Under the pieces are notes generated by a model. It saw only the letters and a program-made list of their open reading frames with translations. It ran no database searches and had not been told where the DNA came from. DNA of 64,000 nt, from NCBI GenBank assembly GCA_030704615.1, contig CM060734.1:40066042-40130041 (forward strand), written 5' to 3'. This DNA is from Takakia lepidozioides (taxonomy: Eukaryota; Streptophyta; Takakiopsida; Takakiales; Takakiaceae). Shown in pieces: positions 1 through 9,540 of the stretch. Both the position numbers and the translations under genes were made by a program. How positions within the stretch are numbered: the stretch's first letter is position 1; each line of letters starts with the position of its first letter.

Positions 1-110
1 ATGGGGTTTGCGACCCCGACCGTCGCTTCTTTGCGACCCCCGCCCAAAAAACAACGTCGCCCTTGCCGAACGTGCTGTAGTCGCGAGGGTAGCTGGTGGG
101 GGGGTGTTTT
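1..110. repeat. GC-rich GCGAC-type dispersed repeat, cut by window edge
   Basis: The first bases read GGGGTTTGCGACCCC followed by more GCGACC and GTCGC motifs and then a G-run. The same style of sequence (G-run, TTTGCGAC or TTAGCGAC, many GCGAC/GTCGC words) recurs at about 18540-18729 and 60395-60856. I read all three as copies of one dispersed repeat family. No coding function is visible, although an open frame runs through it. Confidence 0.4.
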
Positions 111-391
111 GGGGTTCATTGTGGGGTGGTTTTTTGTTTTTTCCTGGTTTTGTATTTGGGGATGGGAGAACTTACAGTTCCATTTCTCTGAGTTAGCAGG
201 TACACAATTGAGCAAGCATGAATCGAGGGTGAGGACGGTGCGACACATGAATAAGATGGATGATGGAAAGATGGAAATATATTTACAAGACATGAGCTGA
301 AAAGCTCACAAGGGTTCAGTAGACCGACCCTGGGACCTACATAGACTAGGACTAGTCATCCTCATCCTCATCCTCAGTGGAGGACTCAGAG

Positions 392-1268
392 CTATCCGAT
401 GAGCCTGATGAATCCGCGTCCTTTGCCAGAGCACGTAATGAGGCGGCGTTCCCCTAAGTCCCACAGAGCTCTCATCCAATCCCTGGGCGCATGACCCTCG
501 ACCTCATCCATACTAGTGCCCTGTAGTGCACTCATCCCCTCTGTGTTGACCATGTTCTTCATGAGGGATTGCCAACCATGCTCCTTGGCGTAGTTGTACT
601 CTACCGGGGATGCTTCTTTCAAACGCGCGTTGCTACACATGCACAAATTAAAGTCAGCTAGTCTTCGCGTTGATGGAGCCAGAAAGCAGACATAACAAAA
701 TCCATAGGGAAGTATGACTTACAAATCGCAAGACAAACCCTTGGATCCGCCGGCGCCCCACTTGTGTGAGGATTCGTGCTTGTCAAGGCGGACTGTTGTT
801 GCTTCGCGTGCCCGGTCAAATTTGGCCTTGTTTGCGGCATCAGTCTCTCCCGCAATGAGTGCATCCCACGATACCTATGCCCCCCCCCCCCAACAATTAG
901 TGAATTACACACATACGTTGCATCGAATCCACCTCATTAATGCACATGCGACAAATGGAAGGTGACATGATTCAGGATTTGCCAACCTTGTGTATTCCAT
1001 AAGGTGGTTTGGGTATGGCTCCCTTTTCCATTGCCCTCCAAATGATCTGTCTGGCACGGTACCTCCTGTCCTTCAAGTTTCGCCCCACCATCTCCATCAC
1101 CCTTGTGTCACTCCAATTGCCCAGAAATCGGCGGTCTAACTCACGGGCATATGCCCGCTTCGCACCAAAGTGCTGATCAGCCCACTCGATGTGCAAAGGG
1201 AACCACTTCAATGCGAGTTCGAAGGTTGGCTTCTTCATAGCCTCCCAGAACGCACGCAGGGTCACCAT
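392..1268 (-). CDS. unidentified multi-exon gene fragment, possibly transposon-derived
   Basis: Three minus-strand exons fit together in phase: about 1268-988, 874-723 and 632-392. The 874-723 exon is bounded by a CATAG acceptor and a GTAAGT donor, and the last begins after TGTAG and ends in a stop codon. The spliced protein is charged, with words such as GRNLKDRRYRARQIIW, GAGGSKGLSC and EYNYAKEHGWQSLM. I do not recognise it. The pattern of basic residues followed by a Gly-rich stretch faintly resembles the conserved domain of plant Ptta/En-Spm proteins, but this is weak. The frame stays open upstream of the Met at 1268, so the true start probably lies to the right. The donor of the first exon (GTTGGC) is poor. 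Confidence 0.35.
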
Positions 1269-2750
1269 GGCGATATCACCTCCACTGGTGGCACCACGAT
1301 CTTTGCCAACTCCATGTCCTGTATCGCCAAGGCCATCCCACCCTCTCCCTTCTTTGTAGCCTCCTTCCCCTGCTCCTTGTTACCACCACTGCGCCTCCCC
1401 CGCAGATGCACACTCACCCCTTCCTCTCCATGGGACTTTCTTTTTCTCTTCTTCTTTTCCTTCCCCTCCCCGCTACTTACTCTCTCTCCTCTCTCTTCTC
1501 CTTCCCTTCCCTTCTCTCTCTCTCCTCGCAGCCCTTCATTGATGGTAAAGGGATCTCGGAGATCGAGGCCTCTTCTTCTTACCTTTGGTGTTCAGGTCCT
1601 TCATGAACACCATGTGCTCTCCCTCATTGGCACCCCACGGGACTGCACCAATGAGGCCAGCCATATTGCTGCCTCCTGAAGACAAAATAATCCCTCCAAA
1701 TTCAAAAAAGAACAAACACAAAGAAAAAGTCATGCATCAAAGGAAAGGATAAATCATGGAACAAGGTGCGACAATTGTACCTTTGCAAAGCTTGTCCGAC
1801 TCGCCCCTGGTGTCACCCGATGTGGGAGGAGTCCCCGTTTCCCGGATGTGCCCGCTCTATCCCATCCCGGAGCGCCATTGGAAGTAGATTCCAGAGTGGA
1901 TCAAGCCGGCGGTGGCGCCCCATAGTCTAGGCCCTTCTTTGCTGACCACTCAGGCTCAGGGGGCGGTGTCACTGATCGGCTAGGCTGCTCTGAACCGGCC
2001 CATACCTCCTCCTCTCTCCCCCCCCCCCAATTGTGTATCAGGGTAGAAGCCCTCACCCGGCTTGACTTCTTCGAGGCGCTTCGCTATCTTGGCCACTTCA
2101 TTGGTCCTCCTCATTCTCCTCCTCCCTCATCGACACACAAGGGCTGGCTTTCAAAGGCCCTTGAACATGACGTTGGGCCTTAGCAAGTGCAACCTTTGCT
2201 GCGGAGGAAGGGGTCGCTATGGGGGTGACATCCAAAAGGTGCCCATACCGGGCCCCAACGGGTGATGTGCTTTGCCAAGGTACATTTCACCCGTTTTGGT
2301 GGCCGGGGGTGTGCTCACTGAGCATCCGGCTCAGCAAACAACCTCCCGAATAGGAGAGCTGGCTGAACCGGCCCCTGGCGCATCCAAGATGTGGACAAGA
2401 TGGGGGTACTGGTCTTGGGGGGCAGACATGCCCTCTGGCTGCGGCTGTCGACGGGGCTGGTTACCCGTGAGACGCCCTGGCGCATCACACGTGCCGGCAG
2501 AGCAAACGGATTGTCCGCCCCGTTCCCCTTTCTTTGGGGCAGGGGACTCTTCTCTTTCCCCATAAGTTGGCACCTGTCATGCAAACCCACAAGTTGGCCT
2601 CATTAGGAACATTCTAGATCAAAAAACAAAAACCAAGCATGTCGGGGGCTGAGAGTAGCAAGTGCTCGGGGTCTCGAGAGGGGGCAACAAAGAGAAAAGG
2701 AAAAGGTGAGGGGGGGAAGTGACTGAGCACCACGGGCTCAGTCACTCCCC
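1269..2750. other. no gene recognised; pyrimidine-rich tracts
   Basis: No protein family is recognisable on either strand. 1436-1535 is strongly CT-rich on the plus strand. Short open frames here are low-complexity or lack homology signals. The stretch could contain introns or upstream exons of the minus-strand gene at 392-1268. Confidence 0.5.
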
Positions 2751-2838
2751 CCCCCAATTTTTTTTTTTTGGTTTCCTGATCTCTCCCTCTTTCTCTCTCC
2801 CTCTCTCCCTCTCCCTCTCTCTCTCTCTCCCCCTCCCT
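2745..2838. repeat. homopolymer and (CT)n microsatellite
   Basis: A C-run and a T-run (about 2749-2770) are followed by CTCTCCCT-type repeats to about 2838. The tract directly abuts the T-run that is the poly(A) tail of the minus-strand LINE. Confidence 0.7.
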
Positions 2839-3074
2839 TTTTTTTTTTGCTATTCACAAAAGTAAACAAACCACAAGGAGAGAGGGTGCAGAAAAAGTTA
2901 AAAGATTGTACTCAAAGACGTTGTTTGCCGTAGCCTTGTGGCCATTGACCCCGCGCCCAGTTTGAGCGGAAACAAAAGGGACAAAATCTGCCTCTGTCAA
3001 GGGCTGACGTTGGTAGTAAGACTTACCTTCATATATAGAATTAATCTGGGTTTTCCAGATATCCTCTAGAAATC
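2839..3074 (-). mobile_element. LINE 3' end (left part of the interrupted LINE)
   Basis: Read on the minus strand, the frame from 3069 downward encodes FLEDIWKTQINSIYEGK. It continues directly the LINE frame that stops at 13492 (..QQFDACVKG). The LINE ends in an A-run on its own strand (T-run 2839-2849), as expected for a poly(A) tail. The stretch 2918-2975 recurs at about 43737-43795. The bases 3070-3074 (AAATC) are the left copy of the target-site duplication of the gypsy insertion. Confidence 0.75.
3070..3074. other. target-site duplication of gypsy element, left copy
   Basis: AAATC here matches AAATC at 13488-13492. The first A of the right copy may instead be the last base of the element, giving a 4-bp duplication. 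Removing one copy plus the element restores a continuous LINE frame. Confidence 0.8.
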
Positions 3075-3399
3075 TGTCAAGTTATTTTACCACTAGTGTG
3101 AAACTAGCTAGGAAATAGCTAGCTTTTACATATTGACATTTGGGATTGGCCCAAGTGTCAATCCAGGGATCAAGGCAGATTTAGGCCCTGGAGTGGTTAT
3201 CTTCACGGCAAGCGCGGGAGGCTCATCTTTCTCGAGTTGAGCCTCACCGCGCCTAGCTATAGCGCCGTAGTGTGGATTCCCCATGGCGTGGGGTGCACTT
3301 GGCTTGACTTGTATTGAGTGATGAGGTTATATATGCATGAGTTTATGCTTCAGCTTTGTGAGCTCGCATGAGCTTGTGCTTGTATTCTTCTTCTTTTCA
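3075..3399 (+). repeat. gypsy LTR segment B, 5' copy
   Basis: About 325 bp nearly identical to 12996-13322. It starts TGTCAAGTTATTTTACC and ends TTCTTCTTTTCA. It contains a TATA-like TTATATATGCAT about 70 bp before its end, so it probably carries the promoter. Segment A, present twice at the 3' end of the element, is absent here. Confidence 0.85.
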
Positions 3400-3414
3400 C
3401 TCGAGAAAGATCAG

Positions 3415-3441
3415 CTCGTATCTGTGAGTGCCAGATACGAG
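3415..3441 (+). other. perfect 10-bp hairpin just after the LTR
   Basis: CTCGTATCTG (3415-3424) and CAGATACGAG (3432-3441) are exact inverted repeats with a 7-base loop, 15 bases after segment B. No tRNA-type primer-binding site starting TGG is visible at the expected place, so this fold could matter for priming or packaging. That role is speculation. Confidence 0.6.
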
Positions 3442-3462
3442 TTAGTTGTATGTTGAAGGCTT

Positions 3463-3700
3463 GTACTTTCAGGTTTGGGAGTGCAAGAAAGGAAGGAAGG
3501 GGCTGGTTCCCTGTAGGGCATGTGTGGAGCATGCTTCCAGCCCCTGAAGCGTTATTTTCAGGTTGGTGGGTGCAAGAAAGAAAGCAAAGGGGCTGATTCT
3601 CTAGTGGTGAGAGTGGGGCATGTGTGGAGCATGCCTTCAGTCCATTGGGCTTTTGTTTTCAAGCTTTAGAGAACTAGAAGAGAAGGTAAGGGGCTGATCT
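3463..3700 (+). repeat. degenerate tandem repeat in gypsy leader
   Basis: Two to three units of about 95-110 bp share the words TTTTCAGGTT, GTGCAAGAAAG, AAGGGGCTG and GGCATGTGTGGAGCATGC. They lie in the untranslated leader of the element. Confidence 0.6.
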
Positions 3701-3779
3701 GCTCTTATGTGACAGTCCGACACTTGTAGAGCGTTTTTTTGAGTTGGGGTTTCAACCTCAAGCCTAGATAGAGCATGGC

Positions 3780-4760
3780 TCTTGAAGTGGCAGGTGTGGC
3801 GGGCTGTGACAGGCTGTGCCCTGTGGCCTGTGGGACTGTGATGGGCTCTGACAGGCTGTGGCGAGCTGTACTGGCTGTGAGGGGCGTGATAGTAGGCTGT
3901 GTGGCGGTGAGAGGCTGTGCCCTATGGCCTTGGGGCTATAACGGCTGTGATGGGGGCGTGACAGGCTGTGACAGGCTGTGCCATGTGGCCTGTGGGGCTG
4001 TGAATGGGTTGTGGACAGTGACAGGCTGTGCCCTGTGGCCTGTGGGCTGTGATGGCTGGTGACAGGCTTGTGGCGAGCTGTGACGGGCTGTGAGGGGCTG
4101 TGACAAAGCTGTGCCAGGCTGTGCCCTGTGGCCTGTGGGCTGTGACGGGCTGTGAGGGGCTGTGCCAGGCTGTGCCAGGCTGTGCCCTGTGGCCTGTGGG
4201 GCTGTGGCGAGCTGTGACGGGCTGTGAGGGGCTATGACAGGCTGTGAGGGGCTGTGACAGGCTTGCCTTGTGGGCCTGTGGGGCTGTGACGGGCTGTGAC
4301 AGGCTGTGCCCTATGGCCTGTGGGCTGTGACGGGTTTTGTGACAGGCTGTGGCGAGCTGGACGGGATGTGAGGGGCTTTGACAGGCTAAGCCCAGTGGCC
4401 TGTGGGGCTGTGACGGGCTGTGAGGGGCTGTGGCCTTTGGGGTTGTGACCCTTTGACCTGTGTAGGGCTTTGACAGGCTGTGCCATGTGGCCTGTGGGGT
4501 TGTGATGGGCTGTGAGGGCTGTGCCTTTGGGCTGTGACCTCTGCGACCTGTGTAGGGCTGTGACAGGCTGTGCCTGTGGCCTGTGGGGCTGTGATGGGCC
4601 TTGTGAGGGGCTGTGACAGGCTGCGGCCTATGGGGCTGTGACCCTGTGACCTGTGTAGGGCTGTGGCCTGTGTGGGGTTGTGATGGCTGTGACCAGTGAG
4701 CTGTGTGGGCCTGTGCTGGTCTGTGGTGGCGTGTGTTGACCTGTGGACGGCCTGTGCTGA
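3780..4760 (+). repeat. GGCTGTG minisatellite in gypsy leader
   Basis: Nearly 1 kb of irregular repeats built from GGCTGTGACAGGCTGTGCC and TGTGGCCTGTGGGGCTGTGA. Units drift in length, and open frames through it on both strands are repeat artefacts. Its position between the LTR segment and gag places it in the transcribed leader, although later expansion inside this one copy is equally possible. Confidence 0.9.
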
Positions 4761-5431
4761 CTCGTGGAGGCACTGGTGGACTGCCTAAGGACTGACATGT
4801 GGTCTTGAAGGCCGAATTTTGAAGCTCGTGGAGGGCGGTTTGAGGAGTATCTTCATGATATTCCCATGGTCATGCAAGTAAGAGAAGAGATGAGAAGAAG
4901 AGTGTTGGGATGAGGGCATGCTGGGGTTAGGCATTGCTTTAGCTTCTCTTCCTCGTAGTTTCACCTTCTCATTAGGCCAAGACCTTTCCGTAGGTGGAGG
5001 CAAGAGTCAGTCCGGGTTTGGGCTGGGGTGTCCTTGCAGGAGCAACACCGTGGAGTTGTTGTTGGTGTGGGGGAGTTGTCGTTCTGATTTCTTGTGTTTG
5101 GATCCCCTCCATACCTGCATGCTTGACTGTGCGCCATGCTAGTTTTGTGTGGGCGCTTGTTTTTATAGGTGATTGGTCCAGATTTGATCACCGGCCAGTC
5201 CTAGAACATGTTGTCAATGGTGAGGCTGGGGTGATGACCAGCCAGACCATCATTGTTTCTCCTGTGGTGAGGTTGGAGGTGATGACCAGCCAACCATAGG
5301 AGTGTTTGCGGTGGATGCAGGTACAGGTGTAGGCTATGTTAGGAACTTAGTATTTTCCAAACCATAAGCCGCAACAGGTTCTCTACCCGGTTACCTTGTG
5401 GAGAGGGGGTTAGGGACATGTTCATGACCGG
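4761..5431 (+). other. remaining gypsy leader, no gene
   Basis: No recognised coding sequence. 5215-5300 holds a short direct repeat with TGATGACCAGCCA twice. This is presumably untranslated leader before gag. Confidence 0.5.
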
Positions 5432-6849
5432 TTGAGTGTCAACACGGAGGTGCCACTAGTTGCTGGGGACAGTGCCGGTTTGAGCACTAGCGATACTAGT
5501 GGGTACACGAGACGAGGTGTGCGGTTTAGGCCATCTTCACCTCCAGTGTCTTCTATGGAAGGTTCTGATTCGGATTGTGAATCAGGAGGACTCGTACCGG
5601 CGGTAAAAGTTGTTTCTTTGCCATTGTTGTGGGACACAATGGAGGAGATGTATGGAGCTACCAAGGGGCCACGAAGGTACTCTGGGGCGGTGGGGCACCA
5701 TCGAGTTGGATGATTTTATCCAAGAGTTTGATAGTTGGTGTGATTTGCAGCAAATGCGCAATCCACAACTATTTACGCCTTTCATGGCATGGAAGGGGCT
5801 GTTTCAGCACCTTGAGGGGCCGCCTATGGATGATTACCATGAGTTCAGCGGGGGCATGAGGTTGAGATCGAGGAGTGGAGGATACCCTGGTCACCCGAAT
5901 ATGTCTCCATCACTAGGGGCACTACAGCCACGAGGGCAGTGGCTACACCTGCCGCTGCACCGGCAGCTTCAGCAAGTAGCAGAGGGACTAGTGGGATTGG
6001 TGGTACAGTAGCTACGACGTCCACCCAAGCCACTACCGCACCAGCACTAGTATCCGTGCCGCCTTCAACCCTGTTGTGGAGTTCTTCGAAGAGTTGAGAG
6101 GGAACTACCAAGGGGTGAGGACAGAGAAGTTGCGGAGCTTGCAAGAGTTCCAACGGAAGCCGACCGAGAGCTTGAGGGAGGCTTTCACTCACATGAGGCG
6201 CTTGATAAATGTAACCCAAGGGGTTACGGAAGCTCAGGCAGTCCAATTCTGGTATGGGATATTGGACAAGGAGTTGAGGAGAAGGGTGCGGGATGCAACT
6301 CTCCTACAAGCGGCCCAACCCACCTTAGCAAATGTGTTTTTGCTGGCAGAGCGGATAGAGCTCAACATGGTGGAGGAACGAGTGGTCATGGTGGGATTTG
6401 CTAAGGAGACACCACGGGGTAGTGGTGCTCCTAGCCAACCACTACCTCAACATGCTCAAGGCAACAAGGGGGCTCAGGTGAAGCTCAGGGAAGGGCAGAG
6501 AGGACCTCAGATGCAGGGGTCTCTCCCTTCATTTGCTGGCCAACAACGGGCGGATGTGGTGTGCTGGACATGTGGAGGACCCCATGTCAAGAAGGATTGC
6601 CCAGAGGGAGGCAAAGGGCTGGCACATGCACAGCCTGCACAGTTGCAATGTGGGCATTGTGGCAAGCACGGGCATGGAGAGGCCCAGTGTTATGGTTTGC
6701 ATCCTGAGTTGCGCCCAGGCCAGTTCCAAGGGAACAAATGGTGGCCGGGGGCGAGGTGGAGCAACCCAGAGAGGATGAGGTGGCCAGCCACGAGGTGCAG
6801 GTCAAGGGCAAGCTCAACATGGCCAAGGACGCGGAGGTCAGGGTGTTGA
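5432..6849 (+). pseudogene. gag: gypsy Gag (capsid and nucleocapsid), frameshifted
   Basis: Gag forms the virus-like particle and binds element RNA. The frame changes at least twice: an acidic N-terminal part from about 5432, a middle part with DDFIQEFDSWCDLQQMRN near 5710-5770, and a long frame 6061-6849. The latter contains the capsid-like stretch FFEELRGNYQGVRTEKL and two zinc knuckles: CWTCGGPHVKKDC (C-x2-C-x3-H-x4-C) and CGHCGKHGHGEAQC (C-x2-C-x4-H-x4-C) near 6560-6690. No ATG is obvious at the 5' end, so the start is uncertain. The protease frame follows in another reading frame within a few bases. The shifts may be decay of this copy, or one may be a programmed frameshift; I cannot tell from one copy. 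Confidence 0.8.
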
Positions 6850-6856
6850 CCAAAGC

Positions 6857-8313
6857 ATGGCCAACCGGCTTCAGCAGCTAGAGCAGAGGCTCGCTGCCAT
6901 GGCTACAGCTCAGGTGGTACCGGCTCTAAGGCCGGATGGTCCACCTCCTGCTCCTGAGGGAGGAGATATGGGAGGCATGGGATTCATGTGTGGAGTAGCA
7001 CTACCACTAGTGCAAGTGGAGTCTGCTGCAGCCGTGACTCGAGGAGCACCACGAGTTCCTGAGCCACGAGGTGCAGAGGTGGAGTTGGATCCACAGTGTG
7101 GGGAGGCAAGCCGTCAAGCTAGGCTTCCTCAGTCATTCACATTGGCGGAGACAGTGTCGACGCCATCCATGGCACCTAGTTCTCGCCCGACTGTTACCAA
7201 GGCGGAGGTTACTATGCCATTGGGGAGAGCTACACGGGTAGCACCACTACCTAGTGTTGCCAAGGCTACGGCAGCTAGTGTGCTGCTAGGAGCGGCCACA
7301 TCTGTGTGCCAGGCTCCATTGTTCTCGGCTACCATGATTGCGACGCGGGGGGTAAGACCAGCTGAGGTGTTCAGGCTGGCAACTACACTTTGTGTGAGTG
7401 GGGAGGTTACTTCATCTTCTACGGAGATAGTGGGAGGTGTAGTGCCGGAGGGATCCTCGGAATTGAGGGTCAAGACTGCCACGGCGGCGCCATGGCAAGC
7501 TGCAGCTGCCAGGTTGATGGACCTGCCAGCTAGGCCAGCCATTGAGCGCGCCATGGTGGCACCTGGAGTTGTCATGTTAGATAACCAGGATGGCATTTTC
7601 TGTTTGAGTGGACCGGCAAGCAAGAGGTACCGGCCGCTACGGGTCTTGTTGGACTCGGGAGCTCAGCCATTGATGATGGGCAGAGCTGCTATTGCAGGCT
7701 TGGGCCTCACGGAGGCGGATATGGAGCCTTGTCCTTTCCAGATACAGACGTCTCTGGGAGGATCGGAGCAGGCTCGGGGCATGACACGGCGTGAGTTGGC
7801 TATCAGACTACGGCCGGATCATCCTATAGATGGCTTAGTGATGCGAGCCAAGGCCATTGTGACAGATATGGTCTCATACGATGTCCTGGTTGGTGGGGCA
7901 GTGTTGTACCCCATGGGCTTCACCCTGGATTTTTGGGAGGAGTCAGTTTCCTATAGGCCTGGATGGCAGTCAGGGGAGGGCTGGCGTGTGCAGCTCCCTG
8001 TGACGTTCATAGGAAGAGTTGCGGTTACCCAGCGAGGCAAGATACCGACATTAGCAGCATTCACAGCGGCAGTGAGTTGGTCTGGAGAGTTGCTTGAGGG
8101 CAACGCTCATTCAGAGGATGTGCCACCTCCGGGAGAGCAGGATGACATATATGGTATGGCGGAGTTGCCTACCATGGTTGCTCAGATTCCATTGTAGGGC
8201 ACGATCAAGGATTTGCAGCGGGATGCTGATAGACGGGTGCAACAAGCCTGGGTGGAGGCTTTTGTACCGTCAGGAGAGGAGGAGAGTGCGGGGATTGCAC
8301 CAGGACCACTCAG
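6857..8313 (+). pseudogene. gypsy aspartic protease region of Pol
   Basis: The frame 6857-8197 begins with MANRLQQLEQRLAAMA and a long Pro/Ala/Val-rich linker of about 250 residues. It then contains a retropepsin-like domain with LRVLLDSGAQPLMMG near 7640-7680 (active-site Asp in DSG; DTG or DSG is normal) and SYDVLVGGAVL near 7880, the usual second motif. A TAG at 8195-8197 interrupts the frame. The same frame stays open to about 8310, so the stop is probably a recent mutation (CAG or TGG to TAG). A frameshift near 8300 then leads into the methyltransferase. The linker is much longer than in standard gypsy proteases. Confidence 0.75.
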
Positions 8314-9540
8314 TTGTCTCCATTGGACACCACACCTATTGTGTGGCAGTATCCGGATGAAGGCATTTGTCTTCTGGACTTGTTTGGCGGGATCGGCACC
8401 GGATTGGCTGCTGTGTTACAGGCAGGTGTACGAGTTCGGCGTTACCTGTATGTGGAGAGGGATGAGACTGCACGACGCGTTTCACTTCGCCATGTTGCTC
8501 AGTTGGTGCAGCGGTACCCTGAGTTGTTGTCGGTGTTTGCAATTCGTGGATATCAGCAGGCCTTGCCAGCAGACATTTCGTTGCTGGGGGCGCAGGATTT
8601 GGAGCGGGTTGGCTCCATTGATCTGGTAGTGGCAGGTTGGCCCTGCCAAGGGCATTCATCAGTCGGGCATGGCAATGGATTGCGAGACTCGAGGTCGGGT
8701 CTGTTTTGGGAGATGGTGCGGGTTTTGCGCCACTTGCAGCTTCATCAAGCTATATCTCCAGCATACATCTTGGAGAATGTGCCACTGATGGGCGATTCTC
8801 GAGCCAGGGTGATGGCCAGTGTGCATCAAGTCCGGTCATGGCTTGGGTCAGCAGTATTGCTAGATGCGGCTATAGTGGGGTCACGGGCTCATCGTCCACG
8901 GCTATAGGGGACTAACTTGATGCCACTCGCACTGCTCAAGCGTGCATTTGATGGGGTGCAGCGGCCAGCACATCTCACAGTGGATAGCATTTGGACACAT
9001 GGAGGCAGTCTCAACGTGTGAGACACGATGACCGTTCGCCTTTGGCAGTGGTCAACAAGGTGGGTCAACCACGAGCAGCATTACCTACATTGCTCAGCTT
9101 CCCAGGATCGCATGCTTTCCGATAGTGGACCTGGCCTCCTGTGGGATGCTCAGTTGCAGCAGTTAGTGGAGCCTAATGCTGACGAGCGTGAGTGGGCAAT
9201 GGGTTTTACCACTGGTACCACGACAGTGTCGTCTCTTTCTGAGGCATCACGTCGTCAAGTGTTGGGGCAAGCAATGGATCTCAATTGCTTGACCTGGATT
9301 ATCAGCTTGGCTATGGCTGAGCAACGCAGAGTGCGGAGTACACTTCCCTCGATGGTCTCTCTACCTACCGAGACGGTACAGGCAGTGAGTGGGGGCGAGC
9401 ATATGAGGACCACGGGGTGCAGGCATCCATGGCACACGTGGGAGGTGCTCGAGGTTCAGAGGGAGTTGGCAGCCAAGGTGGCGATGAAAGATGAGGTTGG
9501 GGATTTTTCTCGGGTGAGGAAGTCCTTGAGGATGAGATGA
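8314..9540 (+). pseudogene. cytosine-5 DNA methyltransferase domain inside the gypsy Pol
   Basis: Class I C5-methyltransferases move a methyl group from S-adenosylmethionine to cytosine. Visible motifs, counted from the Met at 8314: motif I DLFGGIGTG (22-30); motif IV with catalytic Cys in GWPCQGHSS (108-116, Cys111); RSGLFWEMVRVL after it; motif VI ILENV (152-156); motif VIII-like RPRL (194-197). After two in-frame stops (TAG 8905-8907, TGA 9019-9021) the frame continues. It holds motif IX/X words ADEREWAMGF, SRRQVLGQAMDLN and LTWIISL, ending near 9310. Order and spacing suit a compact DNMT3/bacterial-type enzyme; I see no separate regulatory domain. It lies between protease and RT and was probably part of the polyprotein. 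Both stops can be explained by single transitions (TGG to TAG, CGA to TGA). Methyltransferases in charophyte gypsy elements have been reported (de Mendoza and colleagues, 2018, recalled from memory), so the class is known. This copy is probably inactive. Confidence 0.9.

Noticed and set aside
1170-1679. Plus-strand open frame over the CT-rich tract
   Set aside because: Low-complexity Ser/Pro/Leu/Phe translation of a pyrimidine tract, overlapping a better-supported minus-strand exon.
3922-4773. Long minus-strand open frame (about 283 residues rich in SQPVTAP)
   Set aside because: It is a translation of the GGCTGTG minisatellite; both strands are open because the repeat lacks stops. No domain, no start context.
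7129-7623. Minus-strand open frame inside the protease linker
   Set aside because: Shadow of the plus-strand Pol frame; no motif.
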